Assembly: GCA_900554695.1 (NCBI GenBank)
Contig: USHV01000017.1
Location: 1-58,190 of the forward strand
DNA: 58,190 nucleotides
Direction of reading: 5' to 3'
Origin: an uncultured Prevotella sp.
GTDB lineage: Bacteria > Bacteroidota > Bacteroidia > Bacteroidales > Bacteroidaceae
In this document: positions 8,180-16,166 of the stretch, in pieces
How the letters are laid out: each line of letters starts with the position of its first letter
Position numbering within the stretch: the stretch's first letter is position 1
The notes under the pieces: model-generated
What the model was told of the DNA's origin: nothing
Database searches by the model: none
Seen by the model: the letters and a program-made list of their open reading frames with translations, nothing else
Position numbers and translations under genes: made by a program

Positions 8180-9355
8180 TTAAAGATTCATTTTCTTTAT
8201 ACGCTCCAACGCTTCTTTCATTTTCTCGTCTTTAGCACACAGACTTATGCGTACATAACGCGTTCCGTTAGAACCGAAAATGAATCCCGGCGTGATGAAT
8301 ACACGCGCCTCGTGCAGAACACGCTCGGTGAGTTGTTCGGCATCCGAATAGGAGTCGGGGATGCGTCCCCACAGGAACATTCCCACCTGCGACTTGTCGA
8401 AGGTACAGCCCAACACGTTCATTATCTCCTCGGCTATTACGCGGCGACGTCTATAAGTCTCTATATTGGCTTCACGGTGCCACTCCGGCGTATTGCTGGA
8501 ATAGGCTTCTGCGGCTGCGAGCTGTATGCCGCGGAATGTTCCGGAATCGATGTTGCTCTTTATCTTCAGTATCCACGATATGAATGTAGGATTAGAAGCG
8601 CACATTCCCACACGCCATCCTGGCATGTTGTGACTCTTCGACATTGAGTTGAGTTCGATGCAACAGTCCTTCGCACCAGGTATCTGGAGCAGCGACATCG
8701 GATTGTCGTTGAGTATGAGCGAGTAAGGATTGTCGTTCACCACCACGATGTTGTTGGCACAGGCAAACTCCACCAGCTTCTCGTATGTCTCACGTCTGGC
8801 ATTTCCACCGGTCGGCATATTGGGATAGTTAGTCCACATCAGCTTGACGCCGGAAAGGTCCATGTGGTTCAGTTCGTCGAAATCAGGCTGCCACGCATTG
8901 TCCTCCCGCAGATTGTAGTTCACTATCTGAGCGCCGAGAATCTTGCTCAGCGACGTATAGGTGGGATAACCCGGATTGGGGACAAGCACCTTATCACCTG
9001 GATTTACGAATGCGAGCGTGATGTGAAGTATGCCTTCCTTGGAGCCGATGAGCGGCAATATCTCGTCAGAAGGGTTGAGCTCCACACCATACCAACGCTT
9101 ATAAAACAGAGCCATGGCCTGACGAAGCTCCGGAGTTCCCATCGTGGGCTGATAGCCATGAGCATTGGCATCGCGTGCGACAGCGCAAAGTTTATCGATT
9201 GTCTGCTCTGAAGGCGGCATGTCGGGCGAGCCTATCGCGAGCGAGATTATGTCCTTGCCCTCGGCATTGAGCTTTGCCACCTCTTTCTGTTTACGACTGA
9301 AATAATATTCCTGTACTGCCGACAGTCTGTCGGCTGGATTCACTGTTATTGCCAT
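8180..9355 (-). CDS. PLP-dependent aminotransferase, class I/II (probable aromatic)
   Basis: A 391-residue fold-type I aminotransferase. The PLP-binding lysine is in N-S-M-S-K-S-H-N-M-P-G-W-R near residue 236; other family features are the N-Y-P-N-M-P-T-G segment near 180 and an arginine in the C-terminal Y-V-R-I-S-L-C that binds the substrate carboxylate. It starts 7 bases after the pheA stop and is followed by the DAHP synthase-chorismate mutase gene. That position suggests it transaminates phenylpyruvate and 4-hydroxyphenylpyruvate to Phe and Tyr; related proteins are often annotated as aspartate or LL-diaminopimelate aminotransferase. Substrate choice is inference from context. Confidence 0.88.
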   Translation of the reverse strand: MAITVNPADRLSAVQEYYFSRKQKEVAKLNAEGKDIISLAIGSPDMPPSEQTIDKLCAVARDANAHGYQPTMGTPELRQAMALFYKRWYGVELNPSDEILPLIGSKEGILHITLAFVNPGDKVLVPNPGYPTYTSLSKILGAQIVNYNLREDNAWQPDFDELNHMDLSGVKLMWTNYPNMPTGGNARRETYEKLVEFACANNIVVVNDNPYSLILNDNPMSLLQIPGAKDCCIELNSMSKSHNMPGWRVGMCASNPTFISWILKIKSNIDSGTFRGIQLAAAEAYSSNTPEWHREANIETYRRRRVIAEEIMNVLGCTFDKSQVGMFLWGRIPDSYSDAEQLTERVLHEARVFITPGFIFGSNGTRYVRISLCAKDEKMKEALERIKKMNL

Positions 9356-9362
9356 AATAATT

Positions 9363-10196
9363 CTATTTTACTTCTATATATTCCCCCAATATCTTCAGCG
9401 AACGGGTCAAAGGTATTATCGCGTCAATGCTCTGACGATATCTGGTGAGATTGCTGAACGACACATCTACATAGAAAAGATATTCCCATTCGTGCCCTAT
9501 TACAGGCAGAGACTGTATCTTGGTGAGGTTGATATTATAAAAAGAAAGGATTGTAAGTACTTTGGAAAGACTGCCTTCCTCGTGAGGAACGAGGAACACA
9601 AGGCTTGCTTTGTCTGCCTTCTCCAAAGGTCTGAGGAAGTCGGCTTTATTAGGATTTGAAACGACGAGGAAACGGGTGAAGTTGTGTTTGTTGTCTTCTA
9701 TCTGATCCTCAAGCACCTTCATGCCATACATTTCGGCTGCTGAGGCGTTGCATATCGCCGCCCATCCACGACACTGATGCTTCATTATATATTCTGCCGA
9801 GCCTGCGGTGTCTTCTGCTTCCACCATCTTCAGCTTAGGATGTTTGGCCAACCACTTGTTGCATTGCATCAGTGCCACCGGATGTGAGTGCACTTCCGTT
9901 ATCGTGTCCCAGTCGTCCTGAGGCAGGCAACAGATGGAATGTTGTATATGGAGTTTGTGCTCTCCCACCACCGTCGTGCCCGAAGCGCGCAACAACTCAT
10001 AGTTGTGAAGCAGGCTGCCGGCTATGGTGTTTTCTATAGCAAGCATCCCTATCACGGTCGGGTCGTGCTCCATTTCGGCGAACACCTGCTCGAAAGTGGA
10101 ACAACATATAAGCTGTATCTGCTCGTCCTTGAAATACTGATGTGCCGCAATATCGTGGAAAGATCCGTGTGCTCCTTGTATCGCTATTCTCTTCAT
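9363..10196 (-). CDS. pheA: Prephenate dehydratase with ACT domain
   Basis: A 277-residue enzyme converting prephenate to phenylpyruvate. The catalytic domain (about 1-185) begins with I-Q-G-A-H-G-S-F-H, has the phosphate-less prephenate-binding I-E-N-T-I-A-G-S near 54 and the essential T-R-F motif near 167. The C-terminal ACT domain (about 195-270) carries G-S-L-S-K-V-L near 207 and E-Y-L-F-Y-V-D, giving Phe feedback inhibition. It has no fused chorismate mutase, which is supplied by the downstream aroF fusion. It is the first gene of the Phe/Tyr operon and its expression is predicted to be controlled by the attenuator at 10216-10358: a Phe/Tyr-rich leader peptide and a terminator 20 bases before its ATG. 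Confidence 0.94.
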   Translation of the reverse strand: MKRIAIQGAHGSFHDIAAHQYFKDEQIQLICCSTFEQVFAEMEHDPTVIGMLAIENTIAGSLLHNYELLRASGTTVVGEHKLHIQHSICCLPQDDWDTITEVHSHPVALMQCNKWLAKHPKLKMVEAEDTAGSAEYIMKHQCRGWAAICNASAAEMYGMKVLEDQIEDNKHNFTRFLVVSNPNKADFLRPLEKADKASLVFLVPHEEGSLSKVLTILSFYNINLTKIQSLPVIGHEWEYLFYVDVSFSNLTRYRQSIDAIIPLTRSLKILGEYIEVK

Positions 10197-10215
10197 TTTT
10201 GTTCGTTATATTAAT

Positions 10216-10250
10216 AAAAAAAGCTCCGCTTTCACTATGTGAAGCGGAGC
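10216..10250 (-). terminator. Attenuator terminator (3:4 hairpin) of the pheA operon
   Basis: On the minus strand G-C-rich arms GCTCCGCTTCAC and GTGAAAGCGGAGC pair over 12 bp with one bulged A and a short loop, and are followed by seven T. It lies between the leader peptide gene and pheA, 20 bases before the pheA ATG, so it must be read through for pheA expression. Confidence 0.93.
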
Positions 10251-10332
10251 CGTTTACTTGTTAATGCCTTATTTAAAAATCTACACACAACTTCCCGCTT
10301 CACAATTGCTTGTAAAGTAAAAGTAAAAGCGG
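10238..10332 (-). promoter_or_regulatory. Attenuator switch segments 1, 2 and 3 of the pheA leader
   Basis: Segment 1 is CCGCTT (10327-10332), overlapping the Phe/Tyr codons. Segment 2 is TGTGAAGCGG (10295-10304), in the last leader codons. Segment 3 is CCGCTTCACA (10238-10247), the 5' arm of the terminator. Segment 2 is perfectly complementary to segment 3 over 10 bp (antiterminator) and to segment 1 over 6 bp. A ribosome stalled at Phe or Tyr codons would cover segment 1, let 2 pair with 3 and block the terminator: the classical trp/phe-type arrangement. Confidence 0.88.
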
Positions 10333-10358
10333 AAAAAAGAAGTGTAAGACTTGTTCAT
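10281..10358 (-). CDS. Phe/Tyr-rich leader peptide of the aromatic operon
   Basis: A 25-codon open frame (ATG at 10358, TAG at 10281-10283). Its centre reads S-Y-T-S-F-F-R-F-Y-F-Y-F: five Phe and three Tyr among twelve residues, a density not expected by chance. It lies 17-24 bases downstream of a perfect promoter and upstream of a terminator that shares complementary segments with its coding sequence. Its role is to report charged tRNA-Phe and tRNA-Tyr to the transcribing polymerase; the peptide itself needs no function. No Shine-Dalgarno is visible, as usual here. The mix of Phe and Tyr codons fits an operon that makes both amino acids. Confidence 0.92.
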   Translation of the reverse strand: MNKSYTSFFRFYFYFTSNCEAGSCV

Positions 10359-10381
10359 ATATTCTATTGTTTTGTTGGGTG

Positions 10382-10413
10382 CAAATATATAACAAAAAAC
10401 TTTTAATTCCAAA
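10382..10413 (-). promoter_or_regulatory. Promoter of the pheA-aat-aroF-tyrA operon
   Basis: Minus strand TTTG (10410-10413), 20-base spacer, TATATTTG (10382-10389): an exact Bacteroidota promoter. Transcription should start near 10375, 15-20 bases before the leader peptide ATG. Confidence 0.85.
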
Positions 10414-10595
10414 TAATTTGCAATAAAATGTTGCACTTTTTATATGAAAGCATAACAAAAGATATTAATTTGCGTAATCTCTATATATGATTATAAACAC
10501 AGATTGGCATTATCGGGTCTCGATGCACGGCTCTATCAGAACGTAGTCCGGACATTATCACATCCGAAGGTCTGCCGGTTTATACAGAACACTCA

Positions 10596-11480
10596 TCAAT
10601 TATTGCTGAAGATGCCGTAAGGATCGTTATTCTTATATATCTGTTTTACACGACCCTCCACATCCTGTGCATCCGCATTTTCCGCCTGGTTGTTTGCCGA
10701 TTCAAGCTCGTCAGCAGTCTTCAGGTCCTCTTCGGCACCCTGCTCATCACCGACTGCCTTCTTTGCCTTGCCTCTTCCACGGAACGCAGCCACACAGAAT
10801 GGATTTAATTCCACCACCTTATTATATATATTTACGACAGTCTCGTTATTGCCTTTCTTCTCCTCGATTCTGGCTTTAAGAAGCAATATGTCTTCCGTGT
10901 CGCCGACGTGTTCCTGAAGATAAGCCACATCCTCGTCGGCAGCATCAACATCCTCAGTCTCAAGCAAGACCTCACCCCGGAGCAGATAAGCGTCGTAATA
11001 GTCGTTTTTAAGAGATATTGCCTTGGTGAGCATGGCTACAGCATTGTTGTAGTCGCCGAGTCCGTGACAGGCACGCGCATAAAAGAAATAAACCAGCGGA
11101 TTCTCGTTGTTTATCACAACAGCCTTCTCACACGCGTCGGCCATAACATTATAGTCCTCCATCATGTAAGCAACCTCAGCCATACGTATCAGAATCTTCT
11201 GGTTGTCCGGCTGCGCCTCCGACATCTTCTGCAACTGTTCATAAGCCTGTGGCAGCTTGTTGCACTGAATGTATGCCTGAGACAGATAATCCCTACACTC
11301 CAAATCCTCGTTCAGATCGAGCGCATGAGTGAAACATTGCACGGCATAATCGGGTTGCCTCATACGCAGAGCTTTCACCCCGTCATATTTAAGCACATCG
11401 AAGTTGCGTGCCTGCTCTTCTCTTTTCTTTTCTTCCTGGGTTTCTTCTTTTCCCCCGAACAATGCTTTGAATATATTCAT
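10596..11480 (-). CDS. Tetratricopeptide-repeat protein
   Basis: A 294-residue protein without signal peptide or membrane segment, so probably cytoplasmic. After a short charged N-terminus (E-E-K-K-R-E-E) it consists of helical repeats of about 34 residues from residue 30 to 265, for example A-V-Q-C-F-T-H-A-L-D-L-N and A-V-A-M-L-T-K-A-I-S-L-K followed by D-A-Y-L-L-R-G. TPR arrays bind partner proteins; nothing here identifies the partner. The C-terminus is polar and acidic. It is divergent from the secreted protein gene at 11598, and a TATCTTTG element at 11498-11505 is a plausible promoter. It is not obviously linked to the aromatic operon downstream. Confidence 0.85.
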   Translation of the reverse strand: MNIFKALFGGKEETQEEKKREEQARNFDVLKYDGVKALRMRQPDYAVQCFTHALDLNEDLECRDYLSQAYIQCNKLPQAYEQLQKMSEAQPDNQKILIRMAEVAYMMEDYNVMADACEKAVVINNENPLVYFFYARACHGLGDYNNAVAMLTKAISLKNDYYDAYLLRGEVLLETEDVDAADEDVAYLQEHVGDTEDILLLKARIEEKKGNNETVVNIYNKVVELNPFCVAAFRGRGKAKKAVGDEQGAEEDLKTADELESANNQAENADAQDVEGRVKQIYKNNDPYGIFSNN

Positions 11481-11497
11481 TATGGTATTTTTGTCTG

Positions 11498-11505
11498 CAA
11501 AGATA
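11498..11505 (-). promoter_or_regulatory. Putative -7 box for the TPR gene
   Basis: TATCTTTG on the minus strand, 18 bases upstream of the TPR gene ATG. The -33 box at the expected distance is poor. Confidence 0.5.
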
Positions 11506-11597
11506 ACTTAAAATAAAGACCGAAAAAAATTATCAATAGTTAAAGTTGAAAGAAAAATACATATCTTTCACGATTAATGACTATGTTTGCATAAGAT

Positions 11598-12362
11598 ATG
11601 TTTAAACTTATGACAAGATTCTTATCAGTTGTTTTATTGGTTTTTGTTTCCTCGATTCTGAATGCACAGGAAATAAACAAAGAAACTGGCAATAATCAGA
11701 GGAACAATACACCGGCCGTTGCCGACTCTGCAATAATGACGCAATCGGCACACGAGGAGCCATATAATTTCGAATATTCAACGCCTTCAATGATGTCTGC
11801 CATGCCCATACAGGCTCAGGACAGCCTGCATCTGCCGGTGCTTGACTCGCAGGGACGCGTGTCACCGTTCAATCTTTATCCTCTCTATTACGGATGGTGG
11901 AGCTCATGGCAACTGCATCCCGGACTGAACATAAGTGCCGGAGCGTCAGTATTCGCACAGTTCGGCAAGAACGCACGTAACGGTGTAGGATTCAGTCAGA
12001 ACATATCCGCGATGTATGCGATACCGGTGAACAACAAGCTGTCAATAGCCTTAGGAGGATATCTCAACAACATATATTGGGCGCACGATGCTTACCGCGA
12101 CGCCGGACTTTCCGCAATCTTAGGCTATAAGTTCAACGACCATTGGGAAGCATACCTTTACGGTCATAAATCGCTTGTGGACAACCACCGCATGCCTTAT
12201 TGCCTCTACGACATGAATTCCGTTGGCGACCGCATAGGTGCTGCCGTGAAATACAATTTCAACGAGAACACAAGCATACAGATATCTGTCGAAAGTGTTT
12301 CGATGCCTAACCGGAGACCGCTGTCCATAGAGCCTCCGGTAGCACCGGGTCCGCACTTTTAA
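11598..12362 (+). CDS. Secreted protein, probable small outer-membrane beta-barrel
   Basis: A 254-residue protein with a clear signal peptide (hydrophobic L-S-V-V-L-L-V-F-V-S-S, cleavage after L-N-A-Q near residue 24; a second in-frame Met at codon 5 is equally possible). Residues 25-95 are polar and low in structure. From about 105 to the end, alternating polar/hydrophobic strands with aromatic girdles (G-W-W-S-S-W-Q-L, G-Y-L-N-N-I-Y-W, W-E-A-Y-L-Y-G) suggest beta strands of an outer-membrane barrel or porin-like fold. No named family recognised. The stop overlaps the convergent CopA stop by three bases, so no terminator separates the two transcripts. Confidence 0.7.
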   Translation: MFKLMTRFLSVVLLVFVSSILNAQEINKETGNNQRNNTPAVADSAIMTQSAHEEPYNFEYSTPSMMSAMPIQAQDSLHLPVLDSQGRVSPFNLYPLYYGWWSSWQLHPGLNISAGASVFAQFGKNARNGVGFSQNISAMYAIPVNNKLSIALGGYLNNIYWAHDAYRDAGLSAILGYKFNDHWEAYLYGHKSLVDNHRMPYCLYDMNSVGDRIGAAVKYNFNENTSIQISVESVSMPNRRPLSIEPPVAPGPHF

Positions 12363-14263
12363 CTGACATATTTAAGGCGCAGACTGTTCAACACTACGCT
12401 CACACTCGAGAACGCCATAAGCGCGCTTGCCCATGTAGGAGTTATCGCGAAATCCACACCGAAAGCATGAGGCAGTCCGGCTGCGAGCGGAATACAAACG
12501 ACATTATATATGAATGCCCAGAACAGATTCTGGCGTATCATGCCTACGGTCTTTCTCGACAACCTGAACGCACTTGCTATTTTTCTCAGGTCAGTACCCA
12601 TGAGTGTCACCTGTGCCACGTCCATGGCTATGTCCGTACCGTGTCCCATGGCTATACTTACGTCTGCTGCAGCAAGTGCCTGACTGTCGTTTATGCCGTC
12701 GCCAACCATTGCGACATGCCTTCCCTCGCTCTGCAATCTTCTCACGATATCCTCTTTGTCCTGCGGTGTCACCTTGCTCTGATAATGTTTTATTCCTGCC
12801 TTTTCAGCCCAGTAAGCCACCGCCTCATCGTTGTCTCCGCTCATAAGATAAACCTCTATGCCGTTGTCCGCCAGCATAGCCATAGCTTCTTCGGCATGCG
12901 GTTTCAACTTTTCACGCTCTTCGGGTTTCAGTGATGACGCCTTAGTGAAGTCCACATCCTTAAACGGTTCAGTCAATGTTCCGGTCTTGTCTATAACCAC
13001 CGCGTCGGTCATACGCATGTTCTCGAGAGCCGACGCATCCTTTATCAGAATATTCTCCTGCGCAGCCTTTCCTATGCCTACCATCAGTGCAGTCGGCGTA
13101 GCGAGTCCCAGCGCACAGGGACAAGCTATGACAAGCACTGCCACGGCAGACAATACAGCATCTGGCAACACCTGCATGCCACCAGCAATCATCCATATTG
13201 CGAACGTGAGCACAGCCACACCGAGCACACAAGGCACGAACACCATGGCTATCTTATCGACAAGACGCTGCACGGGAGCCTTCGAACCCTGAGCTTCCTG
13301 CACCATTCTTATTATGCCCGCAAGCACGGTTTTCTGTCCCACTTCCTCGGCCTTGAACCTGAATGTGCCCTGTTTTGTCACCGTTCCGGCAAGCACCTTT
13401 GCTCCGGAAGTCTTGTGTACAGGCATCGGCTCGCCCGATATCATCGACTCGTCAACGTAAGCCTCACCTTCTGTTATACATCCGTCAACCGGTATCTTCT
13501 CACCGGCCTTCACCTCAATAACGTCACCTTTCTCGAGCGTCGCTATCGGAACCTCGTTTATCTCACTTCCGTTCACCACACGTGCCATCTTCGGAACGAG
13601 TCCCATGAGCGAGCGTATGGCAGACGACGTGCTGTTCTTTGCCTTCTCCTCAAGCATGCGTCCGGTGAGCACGAAAGTGATAATCATGACCGTCGCGTCG
13701 TAATACGTATGCCATTCCATGCCCCGTGAGCCCCACACACTGTCGCCCCAGAACGTATTGAATACGCTGAACGCGAACGAAACCAATGTACTCATGGCCA
13801 CAAGCGAGTCCATGTTAGACATTCCGTGCTTCAACTGTGTATAGGCACTTTTATAAAACTGCGAGCCGCACAATACCATCACGACAAGCGCAATGACAAG
13901 CGACACGATGTTTGATACGTCGCGGCTGCCTGTGGGTATCCAACCCATGGAAAAACACATTGTCAATATGGAGAATATCCATGCCATGACCGTCTGCCTG
14001 CGCAACACCGTATAAGCCTTGCGCTCGATGTCTTCAACATTGCGGTACTCCTCAGTCACCAGATCATAACCTATGCCTCTGACCGCCTCCTGCATCTTTT
14101 CGGGCGAGGTGACATCAGAATCATACTCCACAAGAACCGTACGGCCGGGCAACGATACCGATGCCTCCACCACTCCATCAAGCGAATTTATCTTTTTCTC
14201 CACGTTTGCCGCACATCCGGCACACATCATACCTATTACGGGGATTGTCTTCTTTTCTTTCAT
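12359..14263 (-). CDS. copA: Copper-type P1B ATPase lacking the nucleotide-binding insert
   Basis: A 634-residue heavy-metal P-type ATPase (start at 14263; an upstream ATG at 14287 would add eight residues). Residues 1-70 form an HMA domain with the metal site M-C-A-G-C (C14, C17). Transmembrane helices follow, with the Cu(I) motif C-P-C in A-C-P-C-A-L-G-L-A-T-P, actuator T-G-E equivalent S-G-E-P, and phosphorylation motif D-K-T-G-T-L-T near 424. The P-domain hinge G-D-G-I-N-D is intact. Oddly, only about 47 residues separate D-K-T-G-T-L-T from S-G-D-N; usual CopA proteins have a whole N-domain (well over 100 residues, with a S-E-H-P-L motif) here. The protein is about 100 residues shorter than usual. 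Export of copper is likely but ATP binding must differ. No copper chaperone or regulator is adjacent. Confidence 0.85.
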   Translation of the reverse strand: MKEKKTIPVIGMMCAGCAANVEKKINSLDGVVEASVSLPGRTVLVEYDSDVTSPEKMQEAVRGIGYDLVTEEYRNVEDIERKAYTVLRRQTVMAWIFSILTMCFSMGWIPTGSRDVSNIVSLVIALVVMVLCGSQFYKSAYTQLKHGMSNMDSLVAMSTLVSFAFSVFNTFWGDSVWGSRGMEWHTYYDATVMIITFVLTGRMLEEKAKNSTSSAIRSLMGLVPKMARVVNGSEINEVPIATLEKGDVIEVKAGEKIPVDGCITEGEAYVDESMISGEPMPVHKTSGAKVLAGTVTKQGTFRFKAEEVGQKTVLAGIIRMVQEAQGSKAPVQRLVDKIAMVFVPCVLGVAVLTFAIWMIAGGMQVLPDAVLSAVAVLVIACPCALGLATPTALMVGIGKAAQENILIKDASALENMRMTDAVVIDKTGTLTEPFKDVDFTKASSLKPEEREKLKPHAEEAMAMLADNGIEVYLMSGDNDEAVAYWAEKAGIKHYQSKVTPQDKEDIVRRLQSEGRHVAMVGDGINDSQALAAADVSIAMGHGTDIAMDVAQVTLMGTDLRKIASAFRLSRKTVGMIRQNLFWAFIYNVVCIPLAAGLPHAFGVDFAITPTWASALMAFSSVSVVLNSLRLKYVS

Positions 14264-14401
14264 CTCAATATTATTGTTATGGAACATTCAAGACAATGTT
14301 CCGGTATAAGAACTAAAATACGTGTGGCAAAATTACAAAAAAACAGAAACAACACAAACTAAATTTATCATTCCGGTAATATAAATCCGATTTGTATAAA
14401 C

Positions 14402-14443
14402 ACAAAACTGGGTATATACTTCATTTAAGAAATACATACCCAG
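14402..14443 (-). terminator. Terminator after the 38-residue gene
   Basis: Inverted repeat with perfect outer 8 bp (CTGGGTAT/ATACCCAG) and a longer imperfect inner stem, followed on the minus strand by TTTTGTGTTT. It separates the small gene at 14465 from copA. Confidence 0.7.
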
Positions 14444-14464
14444 CTATGCTATTCAGATATTATT

Positions 14465-14581
14465 TCAATTGTACCAAATGGATGAATCCACTGCAACGTA
14501 ATAATAACGATCGTCAGTCTCGTTATAGACATTGTCTAATTCGTAAGACTCTTCGTCATAAGATTTCTTGACCGGCTTCAT
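14465..14581 (-). CDS. Small acidic Tyr-rich protein, 38 residues, unknown
   Basis: A short gene easily missed by length filters. ATG at 14581 is preceded by a strong GGAGGA six bases upstream, rare in this genome, and the frame ends with TGA at 14465-14467. The predicted protein begins M-K-P-V-K-K, contains seven Tyr and nine Asp/Glu, includes Y-Y-Y-V-A-V-D and ends S-I-W-Y-N. No signal peptide or membrane segment. A terminator follows at once (14402-14443), so it appears to be an independent transcript between the MATE gene and copA. The combination of strong ribosome site, complete frame and terminator supports reality; function is unknown. A regulatory leader for copA is an alternative. 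Confidence 0.65.
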   Translation of the reverse strand: MKPVKKSYDEESYELDNVYNETDDRYYYVAVDSSIWYN

Positions 14582-14819
14582 AGTTCCTCCTCTCTAATAG
14601 ACTGCCTCAGTCCATTTTTTAATGTTTATAATATAAAAGGATGCGAGACATCATCCCTTTTGTAGAATCATTCTTGTTGCAGAACTCTTACGCCACACAA
14701 CGGAAACATTTCTTATTTCCGCTCTAAATTTATAAATTATATTTGACAATACAAAACAAATTGTAAACTTTTTATCATTCTTTAGCAATAAATTGTTTTT
14801 TATCTGTATTATCGCGTAT

Positions 14820-16166
14820 TTATGCCTGTATATTCATCTCTTTAAAAGCACCGAGCACTATTGGTATTGCTACACAGAAACTAAGTACATCGCTGCACGA
14901 CTGACATATAACAACACCTGTCAGACCGAACAGATATGGAAGTAAAATTATGAGCGGAATAAAGAACAGTCCCTGTCTTGCCGCTGCCAGAATATTTGCA
15001 CGCAGAGGCTTGCGTGTGGTCTGGAGCATCATGTTTCCTACCATTGTGAAGGCGTTGAAAGGATATGTCGCCAACTGCCAGCATAACGCCACCGTACCTA
15101 TTTTTATGACATCAGGGTCGTTACGGAAAATACCTATGGCGTCATTACAGAAAAAGAACCCTACGAAAGAGAACACAAGGAGGAACACCGTGCCCACTTT
15201 CACCGTGAAGCCGAAACCTTCACGCAGACGTGCATACAGCCCTGCGCCATAGCAGAATCCGCAGAACGGCTGGAAGCCCTGGCCGAGTCCGATAACCGCA
15301 GACATGATAAACATAGTGATGCGGTTGACTATTGACATCGCCGCAATGGCCGCATCGCCATAAGTACTCGCTGCCACATTGAGCATCATGACGGCTATGC
15401 ACGCAAGTCCCTGTCTCGACAATGAAGGCGAACCGCCGAAAACTATCTCCTTCAGGAACGCCAAACGCGGTGAGAACTTTCTGACGTTTATGCGTATGTT
15501 CTCCCCACTGCGGCTCATGAAAAACAGCACACAGAAACCTACTATCTGACCTATCACCGTGGCCAAGGCTGCTCCTGCCACACCCATGTCGAACGCAAAA
15601 ATGAATATCGGGTCGAGTATGACATTAAGAACGGCTCCGCTTATGATGCCATACATGGCAAAAGCGGCGTTGCCCTGCAGTCGCATCTGATTGTTTATTG
15701 TGAGCGACGAAGTCATGAAAGGGGCACCTATCAGGATTATCGACATGTATTTTTCGGTGTAAGGCAATATTGTCGGCGTGCTGCCAAGCCACACGGCAAG
15801 CGGTCTTATCATCAGCAGTCCCACAATCATCACCACACATCCCATGACCAATGAGTACACAAACCCCGTCGAAGCCATTATTTCGGCGTTGCCGTGACGT
15901 TTTGCCCCGAGTTCACGCGAGATGTAATTACCGCTTCCGTGTCCGAAGAAGAACCCGAAAGCCTGGATGAAGAACATCACCGGAAACACCACTCCCACGG
16001 CAGCCGTTGACTGTGTGTTAAGCTGTCCGACGAAGAAAGTGTCGGCGATGTTGTACAAGCTCGTCACGAGCATTGTGATTATCGTAGGCACGGCCATGGT
16101 CAGAATCACTCTGTGGGCCGGTGCCTGCGTTAGAAATGTATAGTTATCAATATGTCTGTGCGTCAT
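14820..16166 (-). CDS. MATE-family efflux transporter
   Basis: A 448-residue inner-membrane protein with twelve predicted hydrophobic helices in two homologous halves, the typical size and layout of the MATE family. Typical features are P-T-I-I-T-M-L-V-T-S-L-Y-N-I-A-D-T-F-F-V-G-Q-L near residues 28-50 and G-Q-G-F-Q-P-F-C-G-F-C-Y-G-A near 290. MATE proteins export cationic drugs or metabolites with Na+ or H+ antiport; substrate cannot be assigned. Its ATG overlaps the stop of the upstream SIMPL gene by one base, implying translational coupling. Confidence 0.92.
   Translation of the reverse strand: MTHRHIDNYTFLTQAPAHRVILTMAVPTIITMLVTSLYNIADTFFVGQLNTQSTAAVGVVFPVMFFIQAFGFFFGHGSGNYISRELGAKRHGNAEIMASTGFVYSLVMGCVVMIVGLLMIRPLAVWLGSTPTILPYTEKYMSIILIGAPFMTSSLTINNQMRLQGNAAFAMYGIISGAVLNVILDPIFIFAFDMGVAGAALATVIGQIVGFCVLFFMSRSGENIRINVRKFSPRLAFLKEIVFGGSPSLSRQGLACIAVMMLNVAASTYGDAAIAAMSIVNRITMFIMSAVIGLGQGFQPFCGFCYGAGLYARLREGFGFTVKVGTVFLLVFSFVGFFFCNDAIGIFRNDPDVIKIGTVALCWQLATYPFNAFTMVGNMMLQTTRKPLRANILAAARQGLFFIPLIILLPYLFGLTGVVICQSCSDVLSFCVAIPIVLGAFKEMNIQA

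Noticed and set aside
10200..10420. T-box or other riboswitch upstream of pheA
   Set aside because: No T-box sequence is visible; the leader peptide and exact complementary segments explain the terminator fully.
12359..14263. Frameshift or pseudogene explanation for the short CopA
   Set aside because: The frame is continuous, and all motifs on both sides of the missing domain are intact and in the correct order.
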